A stretch of 42,985 bases of DNA from an uncultured Prevotellaceae bacterium (GTDB lineage: Bacteria; Bacteroidota; Bacteroidia; Bacteroidales; Bacteroidaceae): NCBI GenBank assembly GCA_902795605.1, contig CADBLU010000084.1:1-42985 (forward strand). Direction: 5' to 3'. Below the pieces are notes generated by a model. It saw only the letters and a list, made by a program, of their open reading frames with translations, had not been told where the DNA came from and did no database searches. The position numbers and the translations under genes were made by a program. Below, one piece after another: positions 7,188-19,975 of the stretch (within the stretch, counting starts at the first letter, position 1; the number at the start of each line of letters is the position of its first letter).

Positions 7188-8939
7188 TCAACGGCCGTCG
7201 GCCTTGCGGGCGCGCCTCGAGAGCGCGTTGGCGGTCGACGGCGGTCCGGCCACATAGGTGCCGTGCTTGTCGTGCTTTCCCTCTATATAATAGATGTCGT
7301 CCTTGTCTGTCGGACGGATATAGTCATACCAGCCGAAATTGGGCAGCCGGTCTTTCGACGGGGGTATCTGCGTGAGTGGATAGGCCACGCCTTCAGACTT
7401 CGACGTCCATATCTTCTCCAACTGCCGCTCCTGTGAGAGAAACATCCTCATCGTGTCGGTCTCAAGATAGACCATGAGGATGCGCGAGCTGTCGGAGTCC
7501 TCCACAGGATAGTAGACCGTCTGCACACTGCCCACGGCCTCGCTCATGCGCATGTGCCCCTGATCGAAATAGGCGTTCATCTGCCGCGATGTCACCTGGT
7601 TGAAATACACATCGCCGGGGTGCTGGTAGTCGGGCATCATCTCTATCGAGAGGGCCTTCGACATCACATTGGCCTCACGGATGGTGGAGTCGTTCATCCA
7701 CACCTTGATGCTGTCGCCAAGCAGTTGGCGAGAGGCGTTCCACACGATGGGGTCGACATACATCGTGAGGCTGGAGTCGCGCGAGCAGATGACCATCGAG
7801 TCGCACACGGCCTGCATATCGTTGCGGAACATCCTCACCTTGTGGTAGCAGTGCACCTTGCGGTACATGGAGTCGGTGTCGAGGTAGAAGGTCTCCACCC
7901 TGATGGTGTCGGCATGCAGATAGAGCGTGTCGGCCTGCGAGAAGTCCACGAACACGGGGTTGCGGGTGGCCAGGCCCTTGCCTGTCGACTCGTCGTACTC
8001 CACCGCGTCGGCTGTGAGCCGGTTTTTGTTCTTATGGTCGGTATAGCTCACGGCGCCATAGCCGTGACTTTTCTTGGCGGAGCTGTCGTAGAAGAGGCTG
8101 TCGCCGGAGATGGTGCGCATGGCATTCTCGATGCTCGACTTGTCGAACAGTTCGGTGCGCTCGGAATTGAGATAGAAATAGCAGTTGGTGGTCTCCACGT
8201 CGTAGCCGTCCTTGACGGCGTGTATCTTCGACTTCTCCCAGCGGGGCGGTGCGCCGTCGGCGAAGATGGTGCGCCCTCCCAGCACATGTGCCCGCTCCTC
8301 GCCCGAATAATATAATAAGGTGTCGGTATACACCACATGGGTCTTCGTCTTGAGCGTCACGTCATAGAAGAACTCCGCCTCCTTGGTGCTGAGGTTGTAT
8401 TTTCCCCAGTCGCTGCTCAGCGTCATCCCTTTGCTGCGGTCAGAGTAGTTGCCGCCCTTGTCGTAGTAGACGATGTCAAACTTCCGGTCGAGAATCAGGT
8501 TGTCGGTATGCAGTTCAGAGGTCTTGCGGTGTATCACCACCACATTGCTCTGCGCATGCACCATGTCGGCATCGGCACGGCCGTCGTAGAAGGCGGTGTC
8601 GCACCTCACCTCAAGGGTGTCGCCCTGGAGCATCCTCACATGGCCGAAGGCGTGAAAGGTGTTCTCCTGCTGACGGAAGTAGGCACTGTCGCAGAGCAGT
8701 GTGGCACCCTGATGGCGGAACTTCACATGTCCGCGCACAATCTGGGTGTCGTGGCGCCGATATTCGTCGAAGTAGAGCGAGTCGGCATGGTCGAGATAGA
8801 TGCGCTGGTCGGCAGGACGCGAGCGGTGGCTCCTCTGGGCAGAGACGGTGGGACACAGACATAGGCCAAACAGGCATAGAATCATCAGTGTCATGATTCT
8901 ATGCCTGCCATGATGCCAGCGAGGGGCCGCAGGCATCAT
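7188..8939 (-). CDS. OstA-like LPS-transport protein (LptA/LptD N-domain type)
   Basis: A 583-residue exported protein if it starts at 8939. A basic N-region and hydrophobic stretch (MTLMILCLFGLCLCPTVSAQ) form a signal peptide. The rest has the repetitive beta-jellyroll pattern of the OstA/LptA fold, with repeats such as YFDEYRRHDTQIVRGHVKF, VRCDTAFYDGRADADMVH and LYLHADTIRVET. In the family, such proteins bridge the periplasm and carry LPS to the outer membrane. The ATG at 8939 overlaps the surA-like stop (ATGA), indicating translational coupling; an ATG at 8969 would add ten residues and overlap by 34 bases and is less likely. SurA-like chaperones upstream and lptB elsewhere in the window fit an envelope-assembly role. 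The exact Lpt component is uncertain. Confidence 0.8.
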   Translation of the reverse strand: MMPAAPRWHHGRHRIMTLMILCLFGLCLCPTVSAQRSHRSRPADQRIYLDHADSLYFDEYRRHDTQIVRGHVKFRHQGATLLCDSAYFRQQENTFHAFGHVRMLQGDTLEVRCDTAFYDGRADADMVHAQSNVVVIHRKTSELHTDNLILDRKFDIVYYDKGGNYSDRSKGMTLSSDWGKYNLSTKEAEFFYDVTLKTKTHVVYTDTLLYYSGEERAHVLGGRTIFADGAPPRWEKSKIHAVKDGYDVETTNCYFYLNSERTELFDKSSIENAMRTISGDSLFYDSSAKKSHGYGAVSYTDHKNKNRLTADAVEYDESTGKGLATRNPVFVDFSQADTLYLHADTIRVETFYLDTDSMYRKVHCYHKVRMFRNDMQAVCDSMVICSRDSSLTMYVDPIVWNASRQLLGDSIKVWMNDSTIREANVMSKALSIEMMPDYQHPGDVYFNQVTSRQMNAYFDQGHMRMSEAVGSVQTVYYPVEDSDSSRILMVYLETDTMRMFLSQERQLEKIWTSKSEGVAYPLTQIPPSKDRLPNFGWYDYIRPTDKDDIYYIEGKHDKHGTYVAGPPSTANALSRRARKADGR

Positions 8940-10384
8940 TTCACCCATCCCTGATATTGGAACTCGCAATCTTTGTATCTCTCGTTCATTCTCACATAGG
9001 TGGTCTTCAGCTTCGACGCCACCCAGTCGTTGAGCGTCTGCTCACGGCGCTGAGCCAGCACCACGTCCTTCATCGTCTGGAAGTCCTCGGTGATGGTGGC
9101 GCGGTGGCTCTCCACGCGACTCTTGAGTTTGATGATGGCGCACACCGTCTTGCCGCGGCTGTTCACCATCTCAAAGGGAGCCGACACCTCGCCCACCTGA
9201 AGTCCCTCCACGGCGCGAGCCACCTCGGTGGGCAGGTCCTGCATGCGGAACTTCGACGTGCGCATCATATCCACCACATTGGCCATCAGACCGTGATTGG
9301 ACTTCGTGTCCTTGTCGTCGGAGACGAAGGTGGCAGCCTCGTCGAAGGTGAACTTACCGGCACGGATGTCGTTGGCGAGGGAGTCGAGCTGATGAGAGGC
9401 TTTGTCGAGCGCCTCGCGCGACACACGGGGCTTGAGCAGGATATGGCGCACGTTGATACGCTCTCCACGCTTGTCGATGAGTTGGATGATATGATAGCCG
9501 AACTCCGACTCCACAATCTTCGACACCTTGTTGGGGTCGGTGAGATTAAAGGCCACACTGGCGAAGGCGGGGTCGAGGACCGCTTTCGGCGTAAAGCCGA
9601 TCTCGCCGCCCTGACGCGCCGAGCCGTCCTCGGAATAGAGGCGTGCCATAGTGGCGAAGGTGGTCTCTCCGCGGTTGACGCGGTCGGTATAGTCGCGCAG
9701 GGCATCCTTCACCCTGTTGATCTCCTCGGCCTCCACCTTGGGCTGGCGAGTGATGATCTGCACCTCCACCATAGTGGGCACCTGCGGGATGCTGTCTTCG
9801 GGCAGTCCCTGGAAATAGCGTCTCACCTCTGCGGGCGACACGGTGATGTCCTTGACGAGCTGCTGCTTCATCTTCTGTATCAGCTCGCGGTTCTTAAACT
9901 CGTCGTGCATCTCCTGCCGCATCTGCGAGATGGTCTGCTTGCGGTATTCCTCCAGTTTCTCACGGGAGCCGTCGGCCAACTGTATCCAGTAGTTGATCTG
10001 GTCGTCGATGCTCTGCGAGATCTCGGTCTCGGTGACCTCGATACTGTCGATGGCCGCCTGATGGAGGAACAGTTTCTCCACGGCCAACTGCTCGGGGATG
10101 ATACAGTCGGGATTGCCCTCCCATCTCACACCCTCCGACTCAGCACGCAGACGCGTGGCCTCGATGTCCGACTTAAGGATAGGCTCATCGCCCACCACCC
10201 ACACCACCTCGTCGATGACGCTGGCGGCAGGAGCCACAAATTCCTTCACGGGTGCCTTTTCAGGCACAGAGTCTCCCCTGGCGGCTGCGGTGTCCGTGGT
10301 CGATGTCCTGCCGAGGGCGCTGGCCCCTATGGGCAGTAGGATGAGTGCTCCACAAGCGATGGAGAGAAGGCGCATCTTATTCAT
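8936..10384 (-). CDS. SurA-like periplasmic peptidyl-prolyl isomerase/chaperone
   Basis: A 482-residue exported protein with signal peptide MNKMRLLSIACGALILLPIGASA. A SurA-type helical N-domain follows (VVWVVGDEPILKSDIEATR onward, ~55-190), then two parvulin/PpiC domains (about 200-300 and 310-420). Recognisable parvulin patterns are GGEIGFTPKAVLDPAFASVA, FGYHIIQLIDKRGERI and VRHILLKP. In the family, SurA escorts unfolded outer-membrane proteins from the Sec exit to the BAM complex. The gene lies 20 bases behind a second PpiC protein and overlaps the OstA-like gene at its stop, so all three are likely made together. Confidence 0.88.
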   Translation of the reverse strand: MNKMRLLSIACGALILLPIGASALGRTSTTDTAAARGDSVPEKAPVKEFVAPAASVIDEVVWVVGDEPILKSDIEATRLRAESEGVRWEGNPDCIIPEQLAVEKLFLHQAAIDSIEVTETEISQSIDDQINYWIQLADGSREKLEEYRKQTISQMRQEMHDEFKNRELIQKMKQQLVKDITVSPAEVRRYFQGLPEDSIPQVPTMVEVQIITRQPKVEAEEINRVKDALRDYTDRVNRGETTFATMARLYSEDGSARQGGEIGFTPKAVLDPAFASVAFNLTDPNKVSKIVESEFGYHIIQLIDKRGERINVRHILLKPRVSREALDKASHQLDSLANDIRAGKFTFDEAATFVSDDKDTKSNHGLMANVVDMMRTSKFRMQDLPTEVARAVEGLQVGEVSAPFEMVNSRGKTVCAIIKLKSRVESHRATITEDFQTMKDVVLAQRREQTLNDWVASKLKTTYVRMNERYKDCEFQYQGWVK

Positions 10385-10404
10385 GTTCAGTGTACTTGTT
10401 GACG

Positions 10405-11826
10405 TCAGTGTTTGTTGACAGTGGCTACCACTTCCTTGTTCACCACCACGCTATATTTCTGCCGCAGGCGGGCCACCCACTCCTTCTCGAGCTGGTCCTG
10501 GTAGTCGGCCACCACCTGTCCACGCACGTCGGTATACTCTTTCGGGGCCTTGAGCAACTTGCCGTAAGTGGCATCGATGGGATAGTCGGGGTTGCTCTTC
10601 ACCGTGACGTCTTTCTTCTTGAACACATCACGGTCGACGAGGGGATTGTCGCCAACCTTGAAGATGCCTTTCTCCACGCGGATGCGCTTCACAGAGTCGG
10701 CATTGAAGGTGGTGCGGAGCGTCTCGGCCCACTTGTCGAAAGCCAGGCCCTTGACACTTTTCTTCACCGCTTTCACGTCGGCCTTGTCCTTCACATGATA
10801 GGCCATGCCCTTGAAGCGCGGAGAGTCCCACGTATACTGTTTCTTGTTCTTCTTGAAGAATTCGGCCAGTCCGGCCTCGTCTTTCTGTGCCTTGTCCCAC
10901 ACCTCGGTGTTGCTGATCTCATACAGCAGCAGACCGTCGTGATACTCCCTGATGAGGTTGGCCAGGTCGGAGTCCTTGGCGGAGAGCTCAGCGGCTTTCC
11001 GCTCCATGTACTGCTCCTTGGTGACGCCGTTCTCGGCAGCCACGAGTTCATTGATCTTCTCGTCGATGACCCGCTCACGGATGCCGCGGCGGTCGATGAA
11101 GGTGAGGATATCGTTGCGCAGGGAGTCGTAGGGGAAGAAATTGCTCCTGTCGTCGAGGCGGATGATATGATAGCCGTAGATGGACTGCACGGGACGGCTC
11201 ACCTCACCTTTGTTGAGGGCCCTTGCAGCATCCTCAAACTCTTTCACCGTCTGCTGAGGCTGTATCCAAGAGAGGGCGCCGCCGTTGCTGCCAGAGCCTT
11301 TGTCGTCGGACAGACGACGGGCGAGGTCCTCGAAGCTGGCACCCTGGCGGATGGCATTGTAGACAGAGTCGGCGCGCTCACGGGCAGCCTCTTTCTCACC
11401 GGCACTGGCCTTCTGGTCGACACGGATGAGGATGTGCGAAGCCTTGAAGAGTCCGCCGAGAGAGTCGACCATATGCTGTGTGCGGTCATAGATGGCGTGT
11501 GCCTCGCGCTCAAGGTCGTCGTCGTTGATCAGCGTGGGTCTCACCTGCTGGTCACGATACTGGGCAAACTCGCTCTTGAACGAGGCCATGGTGTCGAGGC
11601 GGGCATCGAGGGCTGCCGCCACCTTGAGTTTATAGTTGACAAACAGTTCCACATACTCGTCGACAGTCTTTTTGTCGATCACCCCCTCGGAGTTGTTCTT
11701 GTTGTAAGAATACTCAAATTCCGACCTTGTGACGGGGACGCCGTTGACGGTCATCACTATCGGGTCGTTCTGAGCGAAGGCTGCGGTGCCCACGAGGAGC
11801 AAGGCAAATAGCGTCTTTAGTCTCAT
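10405..11826 (-). CDS. PpiC-domain peptidyl-prolyl isomerase
   Basis: A 473-residue exported protein with signal peptide MRLKTLFALLLVGTAAFAQ. A SurA/PpiD-like N-domain follows (VMTVNGVPVTRSEFEYSYNK), then a parvulin domain at about 120-225 (KASHILIRVD, GGALSWIQPQQTVKEFE, YGYHIIRLDDRS), and a long C-terminal helical and beta region of unclear function. It is probably a periplasmic chaperone acting with the SurA-like product of the next gene. It is 51 bases behind guaB and 20 bases ahead of the surA-like gene. A lipoprotein Cys is absent, so the mature protein should be soluble. Confidence 0.85.
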   Translation of the reverse strand: MRLKTLFALLLVGTAAFAQNDPIVMTVNGVPVTRSEFEYSYNKNNSEGVIDKKTVDEYVELFVNYKLKVAAALDARLDTMASFKSEFAQYRDQQVRPTLINDDDLEREAHAIYDRTQHMVDSLGGLFKASHILIRVDQKASAGEKEAARERADSVYNAIRQGASFEDLARRLSDDKGSGSNGGALSWIQPQQTVKEFEDAARALNKGEVSRPVQSIYGYHIIRLDDRSNFFPYDSLRNDILTFIDRRGIRERVIDEKINELVAAENGVTKEQYMERKAAELSAKDSDLANLIREYHDGLLLYEISNTEVWDKAQKDEAGLAEFFKKNKKQYTWDSPRFKGMAYHVKDKADVKAVKKSVKGLAFDKWAETLRTTFNADSVKRIRVEKGIFKVGDNPLVDRDVFKKKDVTVKSNPDYPIDATYGKLLKAPKEYTDVRGQVVADYQDQLEKEWVARLRQKYSVVVNKEVVATVNKH

Positions 11827-11877
11827 TGCTTTTTCTGTTGTTATACCCTTCTAAATGAATAATCTGAGGATACTCCC

Positions 11878-13443
<1,566 letters not shown>

Positions 13444-13569
13444 TTAACGTGCCTGTGCGCCGGCAAAACACACCGCCCCATGCGATTGGAGTCTTCCACA
13501 GAATGGATACAGGAAGAAAAAGGCAGGCAATGGCATGGAATGGCCAAAAGGAAGGACGGGAAAAAAGGA

Positions 13570-13620
13570 CAGCAAAAATGCTGAAAAGGGCAGCAAAAAT
13601 GCTGAAAAGGGCAGCAAAAA
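13570..13620. repeat. 21-bp tandem repeat behind the 20-residue-repeat gene
   Basis: CAGCAAAAATGCTGAAAAGGG occurs at 13570-13590 and 13591-13611, and partially after 13612. Each unit contains the small inverted repeat CAGCA/TGCTG. On the minus strand the hairpins are followed by TCCTTTTTT, so the array may also end transcription of the upstream small secreted-protein gene. The rest of 13386-13665 shows nothing recognisable. Confidence 0.75.
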
Positions 13621-13665
13621 AAGGGGATGCTACAGCACCCCCAAAAGATTGTCGAGACGGCGCTC

Positions 13666-14118
13666 CTACAAAAGCAGTGAGAGGATGACCGGAGGAACCG
13701 GTCCGTCCATGGTATACGTGATGTTGCCCACGTAGGTGGTGCTGCCGCTGTACAGATGCTTTCCGTCCCAGGTGCAGAGGATGTCGCCGACGTAGGTGCT
13801 GTTGCCGCGAAACATGTTCTTGCCATTCCACGTGTAGAGGATGTTGCCCACGTAGGCGGTGCTGCCCTTGTATACACACTTGCCATCCCATGTGCAAAGG
13901 ATATTGCCCACATAGGTGCTGTTGCCCTGATAGAGGTGTTTCCCGTCCCAGGTGTAGAGAATACTTCCGACATAGGTGCTGTTGCCCTGGTAGAGATGCT
14001 TCCCGTCCCAGGTGTATACCACATCAGCTACGTAGGTGCTGTTGCCACGGTAGATCTTCGTGGCGCTCATCGTCATGGCCATCGCCAGCATCAGAAGGAT
14101 AATGGATAGTTTTTTCAT
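13666..14118 (-). CDS. Secreted protein made of six 20-residue repeats
   Basis: A 150-residue protein (start at 14118, MKKLSIILLMLAMAMTMSA signal peptide; an ATG at 14127 would add MMT). After the signal peptide it is almost wholly six tandem copies of a 20-residue unit with consensus YxGNSTYVGNILYTWDGKHL, ending in a hydrophobic tail VILSLLL. Conserved positions are Tyr1, Gly3, Ser/Thr, Tyr7, Val8, Tyr/Cys13, Thr14, Trp15, Asp/Asn16, Gly17 and Lys18. The pattern of two short beta strands per unit suggests a beta-propeller or beta-flower-like fold; resemblance to 4-fold beta flower proteins is only an impression. It lies 122 bases behind recQ, with no clear promoter of its own. Function unknown. 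Confidence 0.75.
   Translation of the reverse strand: MKKLSIILLMLAMAMTMSATKIYRGNSTYVADVVYTWDGKHLYQGNSTYVGSILYTWDGKHLYQGNSTYVGNILCTWDGKCVYKGSTAYVGNILYTWNGKNMFRGNSTYVGDILCTWDGKHLYSGSTTYVGNITYTMDGPVPPVILSLLL
13704..14064 (-). repeat. 60-bp tandem coding repeat (six units)
   Basis: Six 60-base units encode the 20-residue repeats of the secreted protein. The units are highly similar at DNA level (for example the core GTAGGTGCTGTTGCC on the plus strand recurs), which points to recent duplication or ongoing homogenisation. Confidence 0.85.
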
Positions 14119-14240
14119 TGTCATCATTCAAGAATTTAAGGTTGATAAATAATCGGATGGCCTCTCCGCCAACACACCGCCCCGTCCACAAGTATTGTGA
14201 ACAGGTCGGCGGGATGGCGACAAAGGCGCCATAGTAAGTG

Positions 14241-16415
<2,175 letters not shown>

Positions 16416-16470
16416 TATATTTCCGGTTCAGTCCAGAATGGGTAAAGCGTGGCCGGTGGCGGCCCACGCT

Positions 16471-17691
16471 TCACTCACTCTGGAGGTGTGCTTTTTCTAG
16501 TTGTTTCTTCGCATAGTCGAGAGTGACTTCAAAAGTCTTTACTTTCTTCGACGGCATCTCAAACATCGCGTCCATCATCAGGCTCTCGACGATGGAGCGA
16601 AGTCCACGGGCGCCCAACTTATACTCCACGGCCTTGTCGACGATGAAATCGAGGGTCTCGGGAGCAAAAGACAGGTCAATGCCGTCCATCTTGAACAATT
16701 TCGTATATTGTTTCACAATGGAGTTCTTCGGCTCTATGAGAATCTTCTTCAGCGCTTCACGGTCGAGTTGTGTGAGATAGGTGAGCACTGGCAGACGGCC
16801 GATAATCTCGGGGATGAGGCCGAAAGACTTCAGGTCTTGAGGCAGCACATATTTCATCAACTCTTCCTTGTCAATGTTTCTTACATTCTGCACTGAGTTG
16901 TAGCCCACCACATGGGTGTTCATGCGCTGCGCTATCTTGCGCTCTATGCCGTCGAAGGCACCGCCGCAGATGAAGAGGATATGGCGCGTGTCGACCTGGA
17001 TGTATTTCTGGTCGGGATGCTTGCGCCCGCCCTGGGGAGGCACGTTGACGATGGTGCCCTCAAGCAACTTGAGCAGTCCCTGCTGCACACCCTCGCCGCT
17101 CACGTCGCGCGTGATGGAGGGGTTGTCGCTCTTGCGGGCAATCTTGTCGATCTCGTCGATGAAGACGATGCCCCGCTGCGCCGCCTCCACATTGTAGTCG
17201 GCCACCTGAAGGAGGCGGGAGAGGATGCTCTCCACATCCTCGCCCACATAACCGGCCTCGGTGAACACGGTGGCATCGACGATGGTGAAAGGCACGTTGA
17301 GCAGTTTGGCAATGGTGCGGGCAAGCAGCGTCTTGCCCGTGCCGGTGCTTCCCACCATGATGATGTTGCTCTTCTCTATCTCCACACCATCCTCAGACGC
17401 TATCTGGCTGAGGCGCTTGTAGTGGTTGTAGACAGAGACGGCCAGATAGCGCTTCGCCTCATCCTGGCCGATGACATATTGGTCGAGATAGTCCTTGATT
17501 TCCTGTGGCTTGGGCAGCTTCTTGAGGTCGAAATTGGCGGCGGTATGCTTAGGGTCGCTCAGGATGCCTGTGGTCTGCAGGATCTCATAGGCCTGACTCA
17601 CACAGTTCTCGCAGATCTGGCCACTGATACCTGAGATGAGCAGCCGCACATCCTTCTCGCTGCTACCGCAGAAACTACAGGTTTTCTTCAT
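16471..17691 (-). CDS. clpX: ATP-dependent Clp protease ATP-binding subunit ClpX
   Basis: A 406-residue AAA+ unfoldase that delivers substrates to ClpP. The N-terminal C4 zinc domain has CSFC and CENC (residues 5-33). Walker A is GSTGTGKT, the pore loop AGYVGEDVE, Walker [11 protein letters not shown], and sensor/arginine-finger segments [11 protein letters not shown] and [10 protein letters not shown] are intact. The ClpP-docking loop that reads IGF in E. coli appears here as VGY (THVVGYNS). The gene overlaps the end of clpP by 17 bases, so the two are translationally linked, and recQ follows. Confidence 0.97.
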   Translation of the reverse strand: MKKTCSFCGSSEKDVRLLISGISGQICENCVSQAYEILQTTGILSDPKHTAANFDLKKLPKPQEIKDYLDQYVIGQDEAKRYLAVSVYNHYKRLSQIASEDGVEIEKSNIIMVGSTGTGKTLLARTIAKLLNVPFTIVDATVFTEAGYVGEDVESILSRLLQVADYNVEAAQRGIVFIDEIDKIARKSDNPSITRDVSGEGVQQGLLKLLEGTIVNVPPQGGRKHPDQKYIQVDTRHILFICGGAFDGIERKIAQRMNTHVVGYNSVQNVRNIDKEELMKYVLPQDLKSFGLIPEIIGRLPVLTYLTQLDREALKKILIEPKNSIVKQYTKLFKMDGIDLSFAPETLDFIVDKAVEYKLGARGLRSIVESLMMDAMFEMPSKKVKTFEVTLDYAKKQLEKAHLQSE

Positions 17692-18358
17692 GGTTCTTCT
17701 TACGCTTCAATACATTGTCGATCATGCCATACTCGAGAGCCTCTTCCGACGTCATCCAGTAGTTGCGGTCGGAGTCGGCCCACACCTTCTCAAACGGGGT
17801 GTGAGAGTGCTCGGCGATGATGTTGTAGAGCTCTTTCTTGTACTTCTGTATCTCACGGGCCTCAATCTCGATATCGGAAGCCTGACCCTGCACGCCGCCG
17901 AGCGGCTGGTGGATCATCACACGGCTGTGGGTGAGCGCGGCACGCTTACCCTCGGCGCCGGCCACGAGGAGCACGGCGGCCATCGAGGCTGCCATACCCG
18001 TGCATATCGTCGCCACGTCGCAGGAGATGAACTGCATGGTGTCATAGATGCCCAGACCTGCGGTGACACTGCCGCCGGGAGAGTTGATATAGACAGAGAT
18101 GTCCTTGCCGCTGTCCACAGAGTCGAGATAGAGCAGCTGTGCCTGCAGCGTGTTGGCGGTATAGTCGTCGATGGGTGTGCCGAGGAAGATGATGCGGTCC
18201 ATCATCAGGCGCGAGAAGACGTCCATCTGGGTGACGTTCAACTGACGCTCCTCCAGGATGTAGGGATTGAGATACTGTGCTTGGGCGCTCATCACGTCGT
18301 CGAGCACCATTCCGCTAATTCCTAAATGCTTTGTAGCATACTTTCTAAAATCGTTCAT
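17675..18358 (-). CDS. clpP: ATP-dependent Clp protease proteolytic subunit ClpP
   Basis: A 227-residue serine peptidase forming the ClpXP barrel. The start [20 protein letters not shown] at 18358 matches Bacteroidales ClpP; an upstream in-frame ATG at 18490 overlaps the promoter and is rejected. Catalytic Ser125 is in TGMAASMAA and His150 in MIHQPLGG, with the canonical 25-residue spacing. At the third triad position, 49 residues after the His, the sequence reads ADSDRNYWM, giving Asn199 where E. coli and B. subtilis have Asp (DTERD, DTDRD). Asn at this place is known from Listeria ClpP1. The rest of the fold is typical ([17 protein letters not shown]). It overlaps clpX by 17 bases and lies 199 bases behind tig with its own promoter. 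Confidence 0.95.
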   Translation of the reverse strand: MNDFRKYATKHLGISGMVLDDVMSAQAQYLNPYILEERQLNVTQMDVFSRLMMDRIIFLGTPIDDYTANTLQAQLLYLDSVDSGKDISVYINSPGGSVTAGLGIYDTMQFISCDVATICTGMAASMAAVLLVAGAEGKRAALTHSRVMIHQPLGGVQGQASDIEIEAREIQKYKKELYNIIAEHSHTPFEKVWADSDRNYWMTSEEALEYGMIDNVLKRKKNHEENL

Positions 18359-18457
18359 TTTTGTCGCTGTTTGTGATTTCTTTATCAGAATTTCCGGCAG
18401 GAAGCTGGACACACCGCCCCCCCCGGAGAACAGTCGCAAAAAGCAGGCCACATAAAA

Positions 18458-18516
18458 AAAGTTACCGACTTTTTCTGTTCGTAGCAACAAAGTTACGAAA
18501 AAAAGTCGATAACCTT
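18458..18516. promoter_or_regulatory. Dyad repeat flanking the clpP promoter
   Basis: Positions 18458-18474 (AAAGTTACCGACTTTTT) and 18500-18516 are inverted copies matching at 15 of 17 positions, centred on 18487, right at the -7 box. AAAGTTAC recurs at 18489-18496 inside the box itself. This is the shape of an operator, but no regulator is known for it here. Confidence 0.4.
18488..18495 (-). promoter_or_regulatory. clpP promoter -7 element
   Basis: The minus strand reads TAACTTTG, 130 bases upstream of the clpP ATG. No clear -33 box. It would allow clpPX transcription independent of tig. Confidence 0.5.
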
Positions 18517-18528
18517 TGATTTTAGAAT

Positions 18529-18548
18529 GTTTTTTTTCGAAAAAAAAC
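18529..18548. other. Perfect 20-bp A/T palindrome between tig and clpP
   Basis: GTTTTTTTTCGAAAAAAAAC is a perfect palindrome 10 bases behind the tig stop. It could act as a weak terminator for tig or a protein site; neither can be decided from sequence. Confidence 0.5.
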
Positions 18549-18557
18549 CTTTATTTT

Positions 18558-19913
18558 TTATTGAAGTGTGCGAAACTCTTCGAGGCTCACCTTTTTGGTG
18601 TCGAGTTTGACTACATTTTTGTAAGCCTGAGTCAACTGACGGTCGATGGTACGGTCGATGATAGAGTCGACGTACTCCTTCTTCTGGAGCAGATCCTTCG
18701 CATAGTCGGTGAGATAATCATCGGGCACATCGCTCATGCCATACTGGGCGAACTGGGCACGTGCCATCTCCTTGGCGGCAAGCAGCACTTCTTCATCGTT
18801 CACCTGGATGCCCTGGGCTCTCACCAACTGCTCCTTGATGAGGTGCCACTTCAACTGGTTGATGCTACCGGCGAAGTTCTCCTCGATGAAGCTTTCGTCC
18901 TTGTCCTTGTTGTTGTTCTTCATCAGTCGCTTGAGCAACTCCTCGGGGAAGGTGAGCTCACCCACTTTCGCGTCGCAGTAAGTCCTCAGGTCGGCCAGGA
19001 AGCGGAAATCCTGCTCTACCACCAATTGACGCTTCAGGTCTTCGGAGATACGGGCACGGAACTCGTCCTCGGTGGTGACGGTGCCGGGAGCGTAGACAGA
19101 GTCGAAGAGGTCCTGGTCGACAGGAGCGCTCACAAATCTCGAGATCTCGGTCACCTGGAAACTGAAATCGCTGGTGATGTCGGCCACATCTTCCTTCTTC
19201 AGCTGGAGCAGGGCGGCCACCTCGGTATCGCTTTCGGGATAGGCCTTCTTGGGATTGAAGACGATGATGTCGCCCAACTTGGCGCCGTCGAAGAGGGCTT
19301 TCTGCTCCTCTGCTTTCATATATTTGGGCAGCAGCGAGGCTTCAGACACGGTGATGCCACCCTCGAGGGTGTTGCCGTCGGCATCCAACTGGCGGATGTC
19401 GCCCTTGAGCATGTCGCGCTGCGACTCGTCGTACTCTTCCACCTTGTCGTAGTGGCCGTTGCGGCTGGCAAAGGCCGAAATCTGTCCGTCTACCAGGTCG
19501 TCGGAGACTTCGATGTCATAATAGGGCACTTTGTCGGTGCCGTCGAGCGTGATAGTGAACTCTGGAGCCACGGCGATGTCGAAGATGAACTCGAAGGGGC
19601 CGTCGCCCTCCATGTCCTGCGGCACCTGATCGGCCGAAGGCATCGGCTCGCCGAGCATCGCGATATTGTTTTCCTTGACGTATTCGTAGATTTTCTCGCC
19701 GAGAAGCTTGTTGATCTCTTCCACCTTCAAGGCGTTGCCAAACTGACGGCGGATCCTTGCCATCGGCACGTTGCCGGGCCTGAAGCCGGGCACCTGAACC
19801 TTGCGGCGATATTCTTTCAGTTTTTTCTCAACTTCCTGCTTGTAGTCTTCTGCCTCAATGGTCACTGTCAATTTGCCATTGACCTTGTCGGCATTCTCAA
19901 ATGAAACTTTCAT
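18558..19913 (-). CDS. tig: Trigger factor (ribosome-associated chaperone)
   Basis: A 451-residue protein with the trigger factor layout. The N-terminal ribosome-binding domain contains the signature region VPGFRPGNVPMARIRRQFG (residues ~40-58; the GFRxGxxP core is intact). A divergent middle domain in the FKBP position (~150-250) and a long helical C-terminal cradle follow. It binds nascent chains at the ribosome exit and supports folding. The start MKVSFENADKVNGKLTVTIE at 19913 is canonical, with a promoter box 63 bases upstream. It heads the tig-clpP-clpX-recQ group, joining folding and proteolysis. Confidence 0.93.
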   Translation of the reverse strand: MKVSFENADKVNGKLTVTIEAEDYKQEVEKKLKEYRRKVQVPGFRPGNVPMARIRRQFGNALKVEEINKLLGEKIYEYVKENNIAMLGEPMPSADQVPQDMEGDGPFEFIFDIAVAPEFTITLDGTDKVPYYDIEVSDDLVDGQISAFASRNGHYDKVEEYDESQRDMLKGDIRQLDADGNTLEGGITVSEASLLPKYMKAEEQKALFDGAKLGDIIVFNPKKAYPESDTEVAALLQLKKEDVADITSDFSFQVTEISRFVSAPVDQDLFDSVYAPGTVTTEDEFRARISEDLKRQLVVEQDFRFLADLRTYCDAKVGELTFPEELLKRLMKNNNKDKDESFIEENFAGSINQLKWHLIKEQLVRAQGIQVNDEEVLLAAKEMARAQFAQYGMSDVPDDYLTDYAKDLLQKKEYVDSIIDRTIDRQLTQAYKNVVKLDTKKVSLEEFRTLQ

Positions 19914-19975
19914 TATTCGTCTGTGTTATTGATGATGTTTGCGGTTTACTGAGAGGGTTTTCTCAAATTGAGGTG

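Noticed and set aside
8957..10339. Long open frame antisense to the surA-like gene (also 6003-7436, 10345-11811, 14745-16445 and 18516-19904)
   Set aside because: These are mirrors of strongly codon-biased genes on the minus strand; their proteins are low-complexity His/Leu/Val/Asp-rich with no domain, and the opposite frames are clear known families.
13704..14064. Possible CRISPR-like array of 60-bp repeats
   Set aside because: Units are contiguous without unique spacers and in frame with a signal-peptide protein, so they are coding repeats.
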